Assembly: GCA_023432025.1 (NCBI GenBank)
Contig: JAEYVE010000040.1
Span: 1-23,699 of the forward strand
From: Pseudomonadota bacterium
Lineage (GTDB): Bacteria > Myxococcota_A > Polyangia > Polyangiales > Polyangiaceae
DNA length: 23,699 bases
Direction of reading: 5' to 3'
Shown: positions 8,352 to 15,333 of the stretch, piece by piece
How positions within the stretch are numbered: the first letter of the stretch is position 1
Layout of the letters: each line of letters begins with the position of its first letter
Program-made: the position numbers and the translations under genes
The notes under the pieces: model-generated
The model's database searches: none
What the model was told of the DNA's origin: nothing
The model's input: the letters and a program-made list of their open reading frames with translations, nothing else

Positions 8352-8550
8352 CGGTCGGCCCAGGGGCGAGCAGCGCGGTGCTCCCGCACTCCTGCGCGGT
8401 GCGACCAACGCCAGCGCCGAGCCAGAAGCCGCGTTCTCCACGGTCGGCCCAGGGGCGAGCAGCGCGGTGCGACCAACGCCAGCGCCGAGCACGCCAGAAG
8501 CCACGTTCTCCACGGTCGGCCCAGGGGCGAACAGCGCGGTGCTCCCGCAC
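8352..8550. repeat. Imperfect interspersed repeats (three 29-bp A units, two B units, two C units)
   Basis: A 29-bp unit starting CGGTCGGCCCAGGGGCGA occurs at 8352-8380, 8441-8469 (identical) and 8513-8541 (one G to A change). A second unit starting CGACCAACGCCAGCGCCGAG and ending CGTTCTCCA is at 8402-8440 and, with a 4-bp insertion and one change, at 8470-8512. CTCCCGCAC follows the first and third A units (8381-8389, 8542-8550). The order is A-C-x-B-A-B-A-C. The cluster fills most of the gap between two convergent genes. It looks like a local duplication array or copies of a genome-wide intergenic element. Confidence 0.85.
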
Positions 8551-8576
8551 GAGAGACACCGCGCGACAAAGTGCGC

Positions 8577-11240
8577 TCAGCGCCAACTCGCGTCGAGACG
8601 CCGAATCACCCGCCGCTCTCCGGCGAGCGCGTCGACGTAGTACACGGAGTCTCCCTGGAGCTCCGGCCTCACTGCCTCGGCATGCGGCGTCTTCAGCACC
8701 GAAAGCAGAACCGGCTCACTCGCCGTGCCTCCCGCAAAGGTGAGCCCCCAGAGCTCGCTGCGTCGTCCGGTATCGAGCGTCACCACCACGCGGCACACGG
8801 CGTCGCACGACACCGCCAAGCTGCTCGGCCGTCCCGGAAAGGTCACGCGGGTGGGCGTCGCCGCGGCGCGCCCCGCCGCGTCCAACTCCACGAGCGACAC
8901 GGAGCTCGACGTCGAGCTCTCGACGTCCGGTTCACCTTCAATCCAGCCGAGCGTCGCGCCTTCGCCACGCTCGGTGAATGAAAGAGCGTACGAGTGCAGC
9001 TCCGTCGCCTGGAGTTTTTGTGCCGGCACGACCACCGCACCGTCCTTGGCGTCGAGGCTCGCCACGTAGACGTCGCCGTAGCCCACGCGGCTCGCGCCGC
9101 GAGCGTCGGACCACGCCGCGAGCACTCGATCCCCCCGCGTGAGAAGCCGGAGCCCGGTCGGCCCCACGGTGTTGCTCGCGAGCGCCTGCTCCGGCGAGAT
9201 CGTCGTCAACCGTCCGTCGACGAGCACTTTGCGCACCTCCGCGCGACCGCCGCGCACGTCCACCCACGCCACGAGCCAACCCGACGGCGTGCGCGCGACC
9301 GCGACGTCCGACACGTCCTCCGCGCCGTTCGTCAGCATGCGCTGCTTCACCTTCTTGCCGCTCGCGTCCACGAGCGTGACGAACACTTGCGGCCGTCCGC
9401 CGTCCAGCGCCGACCACGCATAGAGCCGCTCGCCTGCCAACCCCGCCGCCGACGAAAGCCCTCCGAGCGAGTGAGCACGCCAGGAAATCGTGGTGTCCTT
9501 CTCGGTCGCCGCGCGTGCGGGCTCGGGCGGCGGCGCGTCGTCCGGACCGCTGAGCACCTCCGCACGCAAAATGGCGCGCACGGGCTCACGCTTTCCGTCG
9601 GGCGCGGGCGTGCTCGGCCGCACGTAGGGCGTGTTCGGGTCGAAGTAGCTGAGCCAAGTGACCCACGTTCCCCCGTCCGGCCGCCGCTCGACTTCCACGT
9701 CCACGAGATCCGGCACGCCCAGGACTGGGCGATCCGCGAGCACGTGAGGGAGCCCGGGCCCGAGAAGCGCCGGCGCGAGCGTCGCCTGGGGCAGCGCGTC
9801 CGGCGCGATGCGTTGCAGAAACACCGGCGTCGGATCCGCGGCTTGCGCCAGGAGCGCCCAACAATCCTTGGCCTCGCAGGTGAGATCCCACACCAGATCC
9901 GGCGGAGCGTTCGAAAGCGCAGGCAAAGAGAGAGGCGCCGCGCCGCGCGCCGCCAGCTCGCGATCCAGGGTCAACACTTGGGGGCGCGGCTCCACGCGGG
10001 CGCACTCCACGGCCGAGCCCTCGCACAACGCCACGTTTGCGGCGACGAGCAGCCCACTCGGAGCGGTCGTGAACATGGGGAGCAGCGGTTCCCCGCCCTC
10101 CGTCAAGAGCGACGCCGTCGGTCCCTCGGGGATGCGACCCGAGGCGTCGACCACGCCGAGCTCCAGGCGGCGACCTTCCAGTGGACGTCTCCTCGCCTCC
10201 TCCCAAACCGCAAACACATCCGGCCCGCTCGGGTCCGCGTACAGACCGAACAAGCGCTGATCGCCGCGCGGCGCGGTCGCGGGCGCCGCGGGGCGCTCCA
10301 GGGCTCCGCTCGCGTCGAGCGAAGCGAGCATCAAGGTGCGCTCGGTGCCGCGCCGCTCGGCGTAGCCGAGCACGGTGCGACCACGCGCGACCACCAGGTC
10401 CAAGTCGAGCTCGGCGGAAATGCTGCGCGCCGCCACCACGTCCGGCAGAGCGCGCTGTCCGTCGTCTCCGATGAAACGGAGCACCACGTCGCGGCCAGCG
10501 CCGCTGGCCTCCACCGTCGCCAAGACCGCCGCTGCGCCGAACCGTGCCACCTGCCACGCGAGGGCACCCCGCACCACGCGCCGAGGTGGAGCTTCCGTGC
10601 CGAGCAGCCCCACCGGCGCCACGTACACGTCCGCCTGCTCGCCGTTTCTTTCGGCCCAAACCACGAGCGCGCCCCGCGGCGTCCCCACGGCCTCGAGCCA
10701 CAGAATGTCCGACGGAGTTTCCGCCACCACGCGCGGACCACCGCGGAGCGAGCCGTCCGCGCCCAGCGAAATGGCCTCGAGCACCTCGTGCTCCCCGCTC
10801 ATGCGTGACGAGAGCAGAAGAAACCCCAGCGTACCGTCGGGGCGCAGGCGCATGAGGCGCAAGGCCCGCGCGGCGCCCGCTACACGCTCCCCCGCGCCCG
10901 GCGCGCGATCGGACGGCAAGTGCAAGCTGTAGTAGCCGGCGCGCGCACCGCCCTCGATGGCCCAAGCCGCCAGGCGACGTCCTCCCTCCATCGCCAAGTG
11001 CGGCCCCAGGGAGCCGGGCGGCAGGTGAGCCAGCAGAATCGAGTCCCGTGACCGCAGCGCTTTTTCCGCAGCGCGCGCCCTCGCGGCGGGATCACTCGGA
11101 GTAGCGCGAGGCCCGCTTTGCCCCGCAGAACCGCCGCCGCACGCCGCCGCAAAGAGCGCCAGTGTCCCGGCGACGAGCGCACGACGCGCCGTGCGACGAC
11201 GAGGCGGCTCTCCAAAAAGCAGCGCGGAGGGGCTGAGCAC
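8577..11240 (-). CDS. Putative lipoprotein with beta-propeller-like repeats
   Basis: This 887-aa protein has a GTG start. An Arg-rich N-terminus (PPRRRTARR) is followed by a hydrophobic core (ALVAGTLALFAAAC) and Cys34-GGG, a likely lipoprotein signal although the residues before Cys are all Ala. The rest contains many related strand-turn-strand units built around an Ala/Val-Trp core and a basic or acidic loop: ALVVWAERNGEQADVYVAPV, VFAVWEEARRR, RLYAWSALDGGRPQVFVTLV, WLVAWVDVRGGRAEVRKVLV and RVLAAWSDARGASRVGYGDV. This spacing suggests a beta-propeller, as in many large myxobacterial lipoproteins. No enzymatic motif was recognised and the function is unknown. It is divergent from the histidine kinase gene with only 49 bp between starts. 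Confidence 0.7.
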   Translation of the reverse strand: MLSPSALLFGEPPRRRTARRALVAGTLALFAAACGGGSAGQSGPRATPSDPAARARAAEKALRSRDSILLAHLPPGSLGPHLAMEGGRRLAAWAIEGGARAGYYSLHLPSDRAPGAGERVAGAARALRLMRLRPDGTLGFLLLSSRMSGEHEVLEAISLGADGSLRGGPRVVAETPSDILWLEAVGTPRGALVVWAERNGEQADVYVAPVGLLGTEAPPRRVVRGALAWQVARFGAAAVLATVEASGAGRDVVLRFIGDDGQRALPDVVAARSISAELDLDLVVARGRTVLGYAERRGTERTLMLASLDASGALERPAAPATAPRGDQRLFGLYADPSGPDVFAVWEEARRRPLEGRRLELGVVDASGRIPEGPTASLLTEGGEPLLPMFTTAPSGLLVAANVALCEGSAVECARVEPRPQVLTLDRELAARGAAPLSLPALSNAPPDLVWDLTCEAKDCWALLAQAADPTPVFLQRIAPDALPQATLAPALLGPGLPHVLADRPVLGVPDLVDVEVERRPDGGTWVTWLSYFDPNTPYVRPSTPAPDGKREPVRAILRAEVLSGPDDAPPPEPARAATEKDTTISWRAHSLGGLSSAAGLAGERLYAWSALDGGRPQVFVTLVDASGKKVKQRMLTNGAEDVSDVAVARTPSGWLVAWVDVRGGRAEVRKVLVDGRLTTISPEQALASNTVGPTGLRLLTRGDRVLAAWSDARGASRVGYGDVYVASLDAKDGAVVVPAQKLQATELHSYALSFTERGEGATLGWIEGEPDVESSTSSSVSLVELDAAGRAAATPTRVTFPGRPSSLAVSCDAVCRVVVTLDTGRRSELWGLTFAGGTASEPVLLSVLKTPHAEAVRPELQGDSVYYVDALAGERRVIRRLDASWR

Positions 11241-11289
11241 CGCGGAACGGTACGAGGACGAGCGCTGACGTTCAAGTTAGCATCCGCGC
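11241..11289. promoter_or_regulatory. Short divergent intergenic region with GAACG...CGTTC inverted repeat
   Basis: The 49 bases between the lipoprotein gene and the kinase gene must hold start signals for both unless promoters lie inside the coding regions. GAACG at 11245-11249 is mirrored by CGTTC at 11269-11273, separated by 19 bases. It could be a shared operator, but a 5-bp arm can arise by chance. Confidence 0.25.
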
Positions 11290-12933
11290 GTGACTCTGGC
11301 TCAGCGGCTCCTCCTTGCGACCGCCATTCTGACGATCGTCGCGACCTCGGTGCTCGGTCTGGGGGTGCGCGAGGCGTGGCGTCGCGCAGAAGAAGCGCGC
11401 TTCGCCAGCGAGTTTCACGGCGCCGTGGCCGAGCTGAAGAAGGAGGTCGCCGCCGAGGCCACCGAGCTCCCACTCCTCCTCGCGCCGCTCTGCGCCCACG
11501 AGCCGCTCGTCGACAGCGCTCTCGTGGGCGTGCAGAGCGGAGATCTCGAGCAGCGCCGTCTTTCCATCAGCCTGCGCGTCCCGGAGCTCATGCGCGCCGG
11601 TCGCTTCGACGAGCTCGCGCTGGTCACCTTTCGAGGTGAGGTCCTCGGTCGCGGCCACAGTGAAGGCAGCGTCGGCGGCGTGGACACCGCGCTCGCGGAG
11701 CTCGCGCTCTCGCTCAAGGGCGGCGTGCGACTGCGCTCCGAAGCGCCGCGGGCGTGGGAAGCCAGCTGTCGCCGCGGCGACGACCGCGTCTGGGTCGCGC
11801 TCATCGGCGCGCGCCACGTCGAGCCGCTCCTCGATCGCGTCGCGCGACGTCACGGGCTCGAGCTGCACCTCCGCAACGGCGCGACGGAGCGAGAGCAGGA
11901 CAGTCACCTCACCGCGCACGTCGTCTTACCGGAGCTCGCGGGCCAAGAGCTCGTGGCCTCACGCTCTCGCGTGCCGCTGGTGCGCGCGCTCTCGGAGCTG
12001 GACGTGACCATCGCAGCCCTCGGCGCCGTCAGCGTAATCGTCGCGCTGCTCCTGGCGGCCTGGACGGCGCGCGGCCTCGCGCGCCCCGTCGTCGAGTTCG
12101 CCCGTCAAGCGCGCGCCGTCGTGCGCGGCACCCCCTCGCCCATCGCCGAGACGGGCGGCCGTGAGCTCGCGCAGGCGGCCAACGCCTTCAACCAAACGCT
12201 CGCCGATCTCGCCGCTCTCAAAAAGCGCCTGGCCGTGACCGAGCGCATCGCGGCGCGGCGCGAGGTCGCGCGCCGCGTCGCTCACGAAATCAAGAACCCG
12301 CTCGCTCCCATTCGCGCCTCCATCGAAACGCTGCGGCGCCTCCACGCGCGAGGCGACGAGGCGTTCGACTCGTACTTCGACGAGGCGACGCGCACGGTGC
12401 TGTCCGAGGTGGCGCGCATCAACCACATCGTGTCGGAGTTCACGAGTTACGAGCGGCTGCCGGCACCGAACCCAGCGCCGTTCGACGTCGTCGAGACGGT
12501 TCGCTCCTTGGTCAAACTGCACGAGGCCGGTGGCGCCCCCCTCCGGCTCGAGGCCGAGGCTTGCCCCCCGCTCATGGCCGACCGCGACCAGGTGGTTCAG
12601 GTTCTGACCAACTTGGTTCAGAACGCCCAGGACGCCGTCTCGAGCGTGCCCGAGCCGCGCATCGTCCTCACGGTGCGCCACCTCGCATCGATAAGCGCCA
12701 TCGAGATTGCGGTGTCGGACAATGGCGCCGGTGTGCCCCCCGGCGTGCGCGAACGGCTCTTCGACCCTTACGTAACGTCCAAAACACACGGCACCGGGCT
12801 CGGCCTCGCCATCGCGCTGCGCATCGCCGTGGAGCACGGGGGCGAGCTGGAATACCAGGAAGCGCCGGGCGGAGGTGCACGTTTTTCTCTCACGTTACCC
12901 GTAGATGGGCCGAAAGCGGCGCCTTCCGCGTAG
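11290..12933 (+). CDS. Membrane sensor histidine kinase, NtrB/NtrY-like
   Basis: The 547-aa inner-membrane kinase has a first helix at about residues 5-25, an extracytoplasmic sensor region to about 238, and a second helix at about 240-260 (IAALGAVSVIVALLLAAW). A HAMP linker follows (RGLARPVVEF...RELAQAANAFN). The H-box RRVAHEIKNPLAPI places the phospho-accepting His at 332, in the HEIKNPL form typical of the NtrB/NtrY group. The N-box is NLVQNAQDAV (441-450), the G1 box SDNGAG (476-481), the F-box FDPYVTSK and the G2 box GTGLGLAIA (501-509), so the kinase core is complete. The sensor region resembles no domain I recognise. No response regulator is adjacent, so the partner is unknown. The GTG at 11290 directly precedes the first helix. 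Confidence 0.9.
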   Translation: MTLAQRLLLATAILTIVATSVLGLGVREAWRRAEEARFASEFHGAVAELKKEVAAEATELPLLLAPLCAHEPLVDSALVGVQSGDLEQRRLSISLRVPELMRAGRFDELALVTFRGEVLGRGHSEGSVGGVDTALAELALSLKGGVRLRSEAPRAWEASCRRGDDRVWVALIGARHVEPLLDRVARRHGLELHLRNGATEREQDSHLTAHVVLPELAGQELVASRSRVPLVRALSELDVTIAALGAVSVIVALLLAAWTARGLARPVVEFARQARAVVRGTPSPIAETGGRELAQAANAFNQTLADLAALKKRLAVTERIAARREVARRVAHEIKNPLAPIRASIETLRRLHARGDEAFDSYFDEATRTVLSEVARINHIVSEFTSYERLPAPNPAPFDVVETVRSLVKLHEAGGAPLRLEAEACPPLMADRDQVVQVLTNLVQNAQDAVSSVPEPRIVLTVRHLASISAIEIAVSDNGAGVPPGVRERLFDPYVTSKTHGTGLGLAIALRIAVEHGGELEYQEAPGGGARFSLTLPVDGPKAAPSA

Positions 12934-13010
12934 TTTCGCCCCAACCCGTGGGGCAGCAGAAATGAGCCGAAAGCCTCGGAGAATGGCGCGCCGTTCGACT
13001 GGTCTTTCTC

Positions 13011-13040
13011 TTGTTCAGGTCGAGACGAACCCGGTACGCT
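13011..13040 (+). promoter_or_regulatory. Possible sigma70-type promoter for the chemoreceptor-like gene
   Basis: TTGTTC at 13011-13016 and TACGCT at 13035-13040 are separated by 18 bases, ending 40 bases before the ATG at 13081. The match to consensus is partial and rests on inspection only. Confidence 0.3.
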
Positions 13041-13080
13041 CGCGCGCACGCTTCCCCCGCCCGCGCATCAATACCTCATC

Positions 13081-14697
13081 ATGAACCGACTCTCACAGCG
13101 CCAACTCCTGTGTATGGCCTTCGCCGCGGCAGTCGCCGTCGTGCTCGGCCTCTTTTACCGCGAGCGCCTCGCGGAGTTCTTGATGGTGGGCGCCGCCGGT
13201 GTGGTGGCGGTCGCCTTCTCGTCGAGCGCCGCGGACACCACCTCGCTCGACCGACTGCGCACCGCGGTGCGGCGTATCGCCGACGGCAAGCCCATCAAGC
13301 GGCCGGCCGAGACGGACCCCGCGCTCTCGGCGCTCTACGACGAGCTCGAGGAGCTCGAGACGAACCTCGCGGATCTCCGCACGTCGAGCGGCGAGCGCCT
13401 CCAGCGCGCCATCGCGGCCACTGCGTCGGTCAGCGAGTCGATGCGCAAGCTCACGGAGACCGTCGCGGCGCAGCAGGCCTCCGGCGAGGACGCGCAGCGT
13501 CACATCACGGAAACCACCGCCAGCTTGCGAGACATCGCGTCGCACGTCGAAACGCTCGCCGCCAGCGCGGACGAGTCCAGCTCGTCCATCCTCGAAATGA
13601 CCGCCACCAACGACGAGGTGGCGGAAAACATCGTGGAGCTCGCCTCCAGCGTGCGGGAAATGGTCGCCAGCATCGAGGAGATGACGTTCTCCATCAAGGA
13701 GGTGGCCAAGAACGTCGACGCCCTCTCGCTGACCGCCGAGGAAACCAGCTCGAGCATGAACGAGATGGACGTGTCCATCGACCAAGTGCAGTCGAACGCC
13801 AACGAAACGGCGCGACTGAGCGAGGAAGTCGCCTCCGACGCAGAGCTCGGCGCCGAGGCCATTCTGAAGACGATCGGCGAAATCTACCGCATCAAGGAGT
13901 CGAGCCAGGAGGCCGTCAGCGTCATCAGCAACCTCGGCTTCCGCATCGAGGCCATCGGGCAAATCCTGAACGTCATCGACGAGGTGGCGGAGCAAACCAA
14001 CTTGCTCGCTTTGAACGCCGCCATCATCGCGGCGCAGGCCGGGGAGCACGGCAAGGGCTTCGCCGTCGTCGCCGACGAAATCAAAGACCTTGCCGAGCGC
14101 GCGGGCGCGAGCACCAAGGAAATCGCCGAGCTCATCAAGACCATTCAGTCCGAGAGCAAGAACGCCATCACCGCCGTCGAGCGCGGCGCGCAGAACGTCG
14201 ACCGCGGCGTCGAGGTCTCCAACGAGGCCGAGCGCGCGCTCAAGAAAATCCTCGAGAGCTCGCAGAAGAGCACGAACATGGTGCGCGCCATCGCCCGCGC
14301 CACGGTAGAGCAAGCCAAGGGCTCCAAGCAGGTCACGGACGCCATCGGACGCATCGCCGAGACCGTGCAACAAATCGCCGCTGCCACGGCGCAGCAAGCG
14401 CGCGGCTCCGAGCTCATCATGAAGAGCGGAGAGAAGATGCGCACCATCAGCCAGCAGGTGGAGCGCTCCAGCCAAGAGCAAACTCGCGGCGGCCGCCAGG
14501 TGACTCAGGCCATCGAGAGCATCAACAGCATGGTCAGCCAGCTCAACTCGGCGCACCGCGAGCAAACGGTGGGCGTCGACCGCGCGTACGCCGCCGCCCG
14601 ACGTATCGGAGAGTCGGCGCGCCTGCAGGACGACGTCTTGCACCAGCTCGCTACCGCCCTGCAGGCCTTGAAGCGAGCGCTCGAATCCGAAGCGTAA
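13081..14697 (+). CDS. Methyl-accepting chemotaxis-type protein with hairpin membrane anchor
   Basis: This 538-aa signal transducer has two close hydrophobic helices (about 9-26 and 33-48) joined by a short RERLAE turn, then a HAMP-like stretch (RLRTAVRRIADGKPI). There is no periplasmic sensor domain. Residues from about 110 to 530 are long coiled-coil heptads. The kinase-control hairpin tip begins near 301: EVAEQTNLLALNAAI, then IAAQAGEHGKGFAVVADEI. The usual Glu after NAAI is Ile here, a variant I associate with deltaproteobacterial receptors. Gln/Glu pairs that could be methylation sites flank it. It should act on CheA/CheW homologues, but no che gene is in the window and there is no C-terminal CheR-tethering pentapeptide. 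The stimulus is probably cytoplasmic or membrane-related, which is inference. Confidence 0.92.
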   Translation: MNRLSQRQLLCMAFAAAVAVVLGLFYRERLAEFLMVGAAGVVAVAFSSSAADTTSLDRLRTAVRRIADGKPIKRPAETDPALSALYDELEELETNLADLRTSSGERLQRAIAATASVSESMRKLTETVAAQQASGEDAQRHITETTASLRDIASHVETLAASADESSSSILEMTATNDEVAENIVELASSVREMVASIEEMTFSIKEVAKNVDALSLTAEETSSSMNEMDVSIDQVQSNANETARLSEEVASDAELGAEAILKTIGEIYRIKESSQEAVSVISNLGFRIEAIGQILNVIDEVAEQTNLLALNAAIIAAQAGEHGKGFAVVADEIKDLAERAGASTKEIAELIKTIQSESKNAITAVERGAQNVDRGVEVSNEAERALKKILESSQKSTNMVRAIARATVEQAKGSKQVTDAIGRIAETVQQIAAATAQQARGSELIMKSGEKMRTISQQVERSSQEQTRGGRQVTQAIESINSMVSQLNSAHREQTVGVDRAYAAARRIGESARLQDDVLHQLATALQALKRALESEA

Positions 14698-14712
14698 GTG
14701 TCCGAAAATCAG

Positions 14713-14786
14713 CGGCCCGCTGGAGCCCCCGAAACCGCGCTTGTTCGCGCCAGGTCGGGCAAGGCTCAGCGGGCCGTTTCGTTTTC
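14713..14786 (+). terminator. Candidate terminator after the chemoreceptor-like gene
   Basis: CGGCCCGCTG (14713-14722) is exactly complementary to CAGCGGGCCG (14767-14776), and the right arm is followed by TTTCGTTTTCG. It begins 16 bp after the stop. The 44-base loop is long for an intrinsic terminator, so the call is tentative. Confidence 0.35.
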
Positions 14787-14953
14787 GTCCGATTGCCAGG
14801 TGGTCTCGTTTCCGTCTCCGGACAAGACGACAGGAGGCGTAGCTCCGCGAGACCCCACGTGTTTTTCCGCGCAACTGAGCCGTTCGAGCGCCCGCCACGT
14901 GAGGCTGCGCGCGGCGTTCCCGTGTGAACTAAGCCGCGTGCACCCTTTTAGCA

Positions 14954-15006
14954 TTGACTATCCGAGCAGGAAGGCGTTCCATCGTGTCGTCACAGCTGCG
15001 TGGAGG
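14954..15006 (+). promoter_or_regulatory. Candidate promoter and strong ribosome binding site for the sorting substrate
   Basis: TTGACT at 14954-14959 is followed after 17 bases by TTCCAT (14977-14982), a weak -10 match. GGAGG at 15002-15006 lies 7 bases before the ATG at 15014 and is one of the clearest Shine-Dalgarno sequences in the window, which decides the start of the 101-aa protein. Confidence 0.4.
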
Positions 15007-15013
15007 TTGGGCA

Positions 15014-15319
15014 ATGAAGGCAAAGCGCACCGTACTCGGAACAGTCATCGTCTGTTTGGCTCTTTCGGTCGCTGCTCCTGCCGCAGCCTCGGAGAACGGC
15101 GCAGCCATGGCTGCGCACTCCGCTGCCACCGCGTCGCGCCCCGGCCTGCTGTCGTGGCTCTTGGAGCGTTTCGAGCGCCCGGAGCGTGAGCCGCCGCGCA
15201 ACAATCGCCCGAGCGCCGTCCCCGAGCTCGGCGCACAAGGAGCCGCCCCCGCTGTGCTCGTCGTGCTGGCTGGAGCAGCCATCCTGGTTGCCCGTCGTCG
15301 CCAGCCTGTCCAAAGCTAA
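15014..15319 (+). CDS. Small secreted protein with C-terminal exosortase-type sorting signal (VPEL-TM-RRR)
   Basis: This 101-aa protein has an N-terminal signal peptide (MKAKR, then a hydrophobic core to SVAAPAAA, predicted cleavage near residue 25). At the C-terminus, VPELG starts at residue 69, a hydrophobic helix follows at about 76-93 (GAAPAVLVVLAGAAILVA), then Arg-Arg-Arg at 94-96. This three-part tail is the layout of PEP-CTERM-like sorting domains, and the VPE[IL] start resembles the VPEID-CTERM type linked to exosortase E. Cleavage at the signal would leave only about 43 residues, containing a short amphipathic stretch (RPGLLSWLLERFERPERE). The start is the ATG with GGAGG upstream; a TTG at 14954 in frame lies on the candidate -35 box. 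The exosortase gene begins 14 bp after the stop, so this is probably its dedicated substrate. The function of the mature piece is unknown. Confidence 0.8.
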   Translation: MKAKRTVLGTVIVCLALSVAAPAAASENGAAMAAHSAATASRPGLLSWLLERFERPEREPPRNNRPSAVPELGAQGAAPAVLVVLAGAAILVARRRQPVQS

Positions 15320-15333
15320 CCGGTAGGCCTCCT

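Larger units (their letters stand above)
14698..15013. other. Intergenic region between receptor gene and exosortase locus
   Basis: These 316 bases hold a candidate terminator (14713-14786), a second weak inverted repeat (GGTCTCG 14802-14808, CGAGACC 14848-14854), a candidate promoter and the ribosome binding site of the sorting substrate. No gene is supported. Frames running through it lack family resemblance. Confidence 0.5.

Noticed and set aside
8352..8550. CRISPR array
   Set aside because: There are only three similar units with unequal gaps, the gaps are themselves related to each other, and no cas genes are nearby.
12938..12954. GCCCC...GGGGC hairpin after the histidine kinase gene as a terminator
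   Set aside because: The stem is only five base pairs and has no T run after it.
13093..14898. 601-aa antisense ORF across the chemoreceptor gene
   Set aside because: It is a GC3 shadow with Asp/Leu/Val/Gly-rich low-complexity sequence and no domain. The forward frame has a complete MCP signalling domain.
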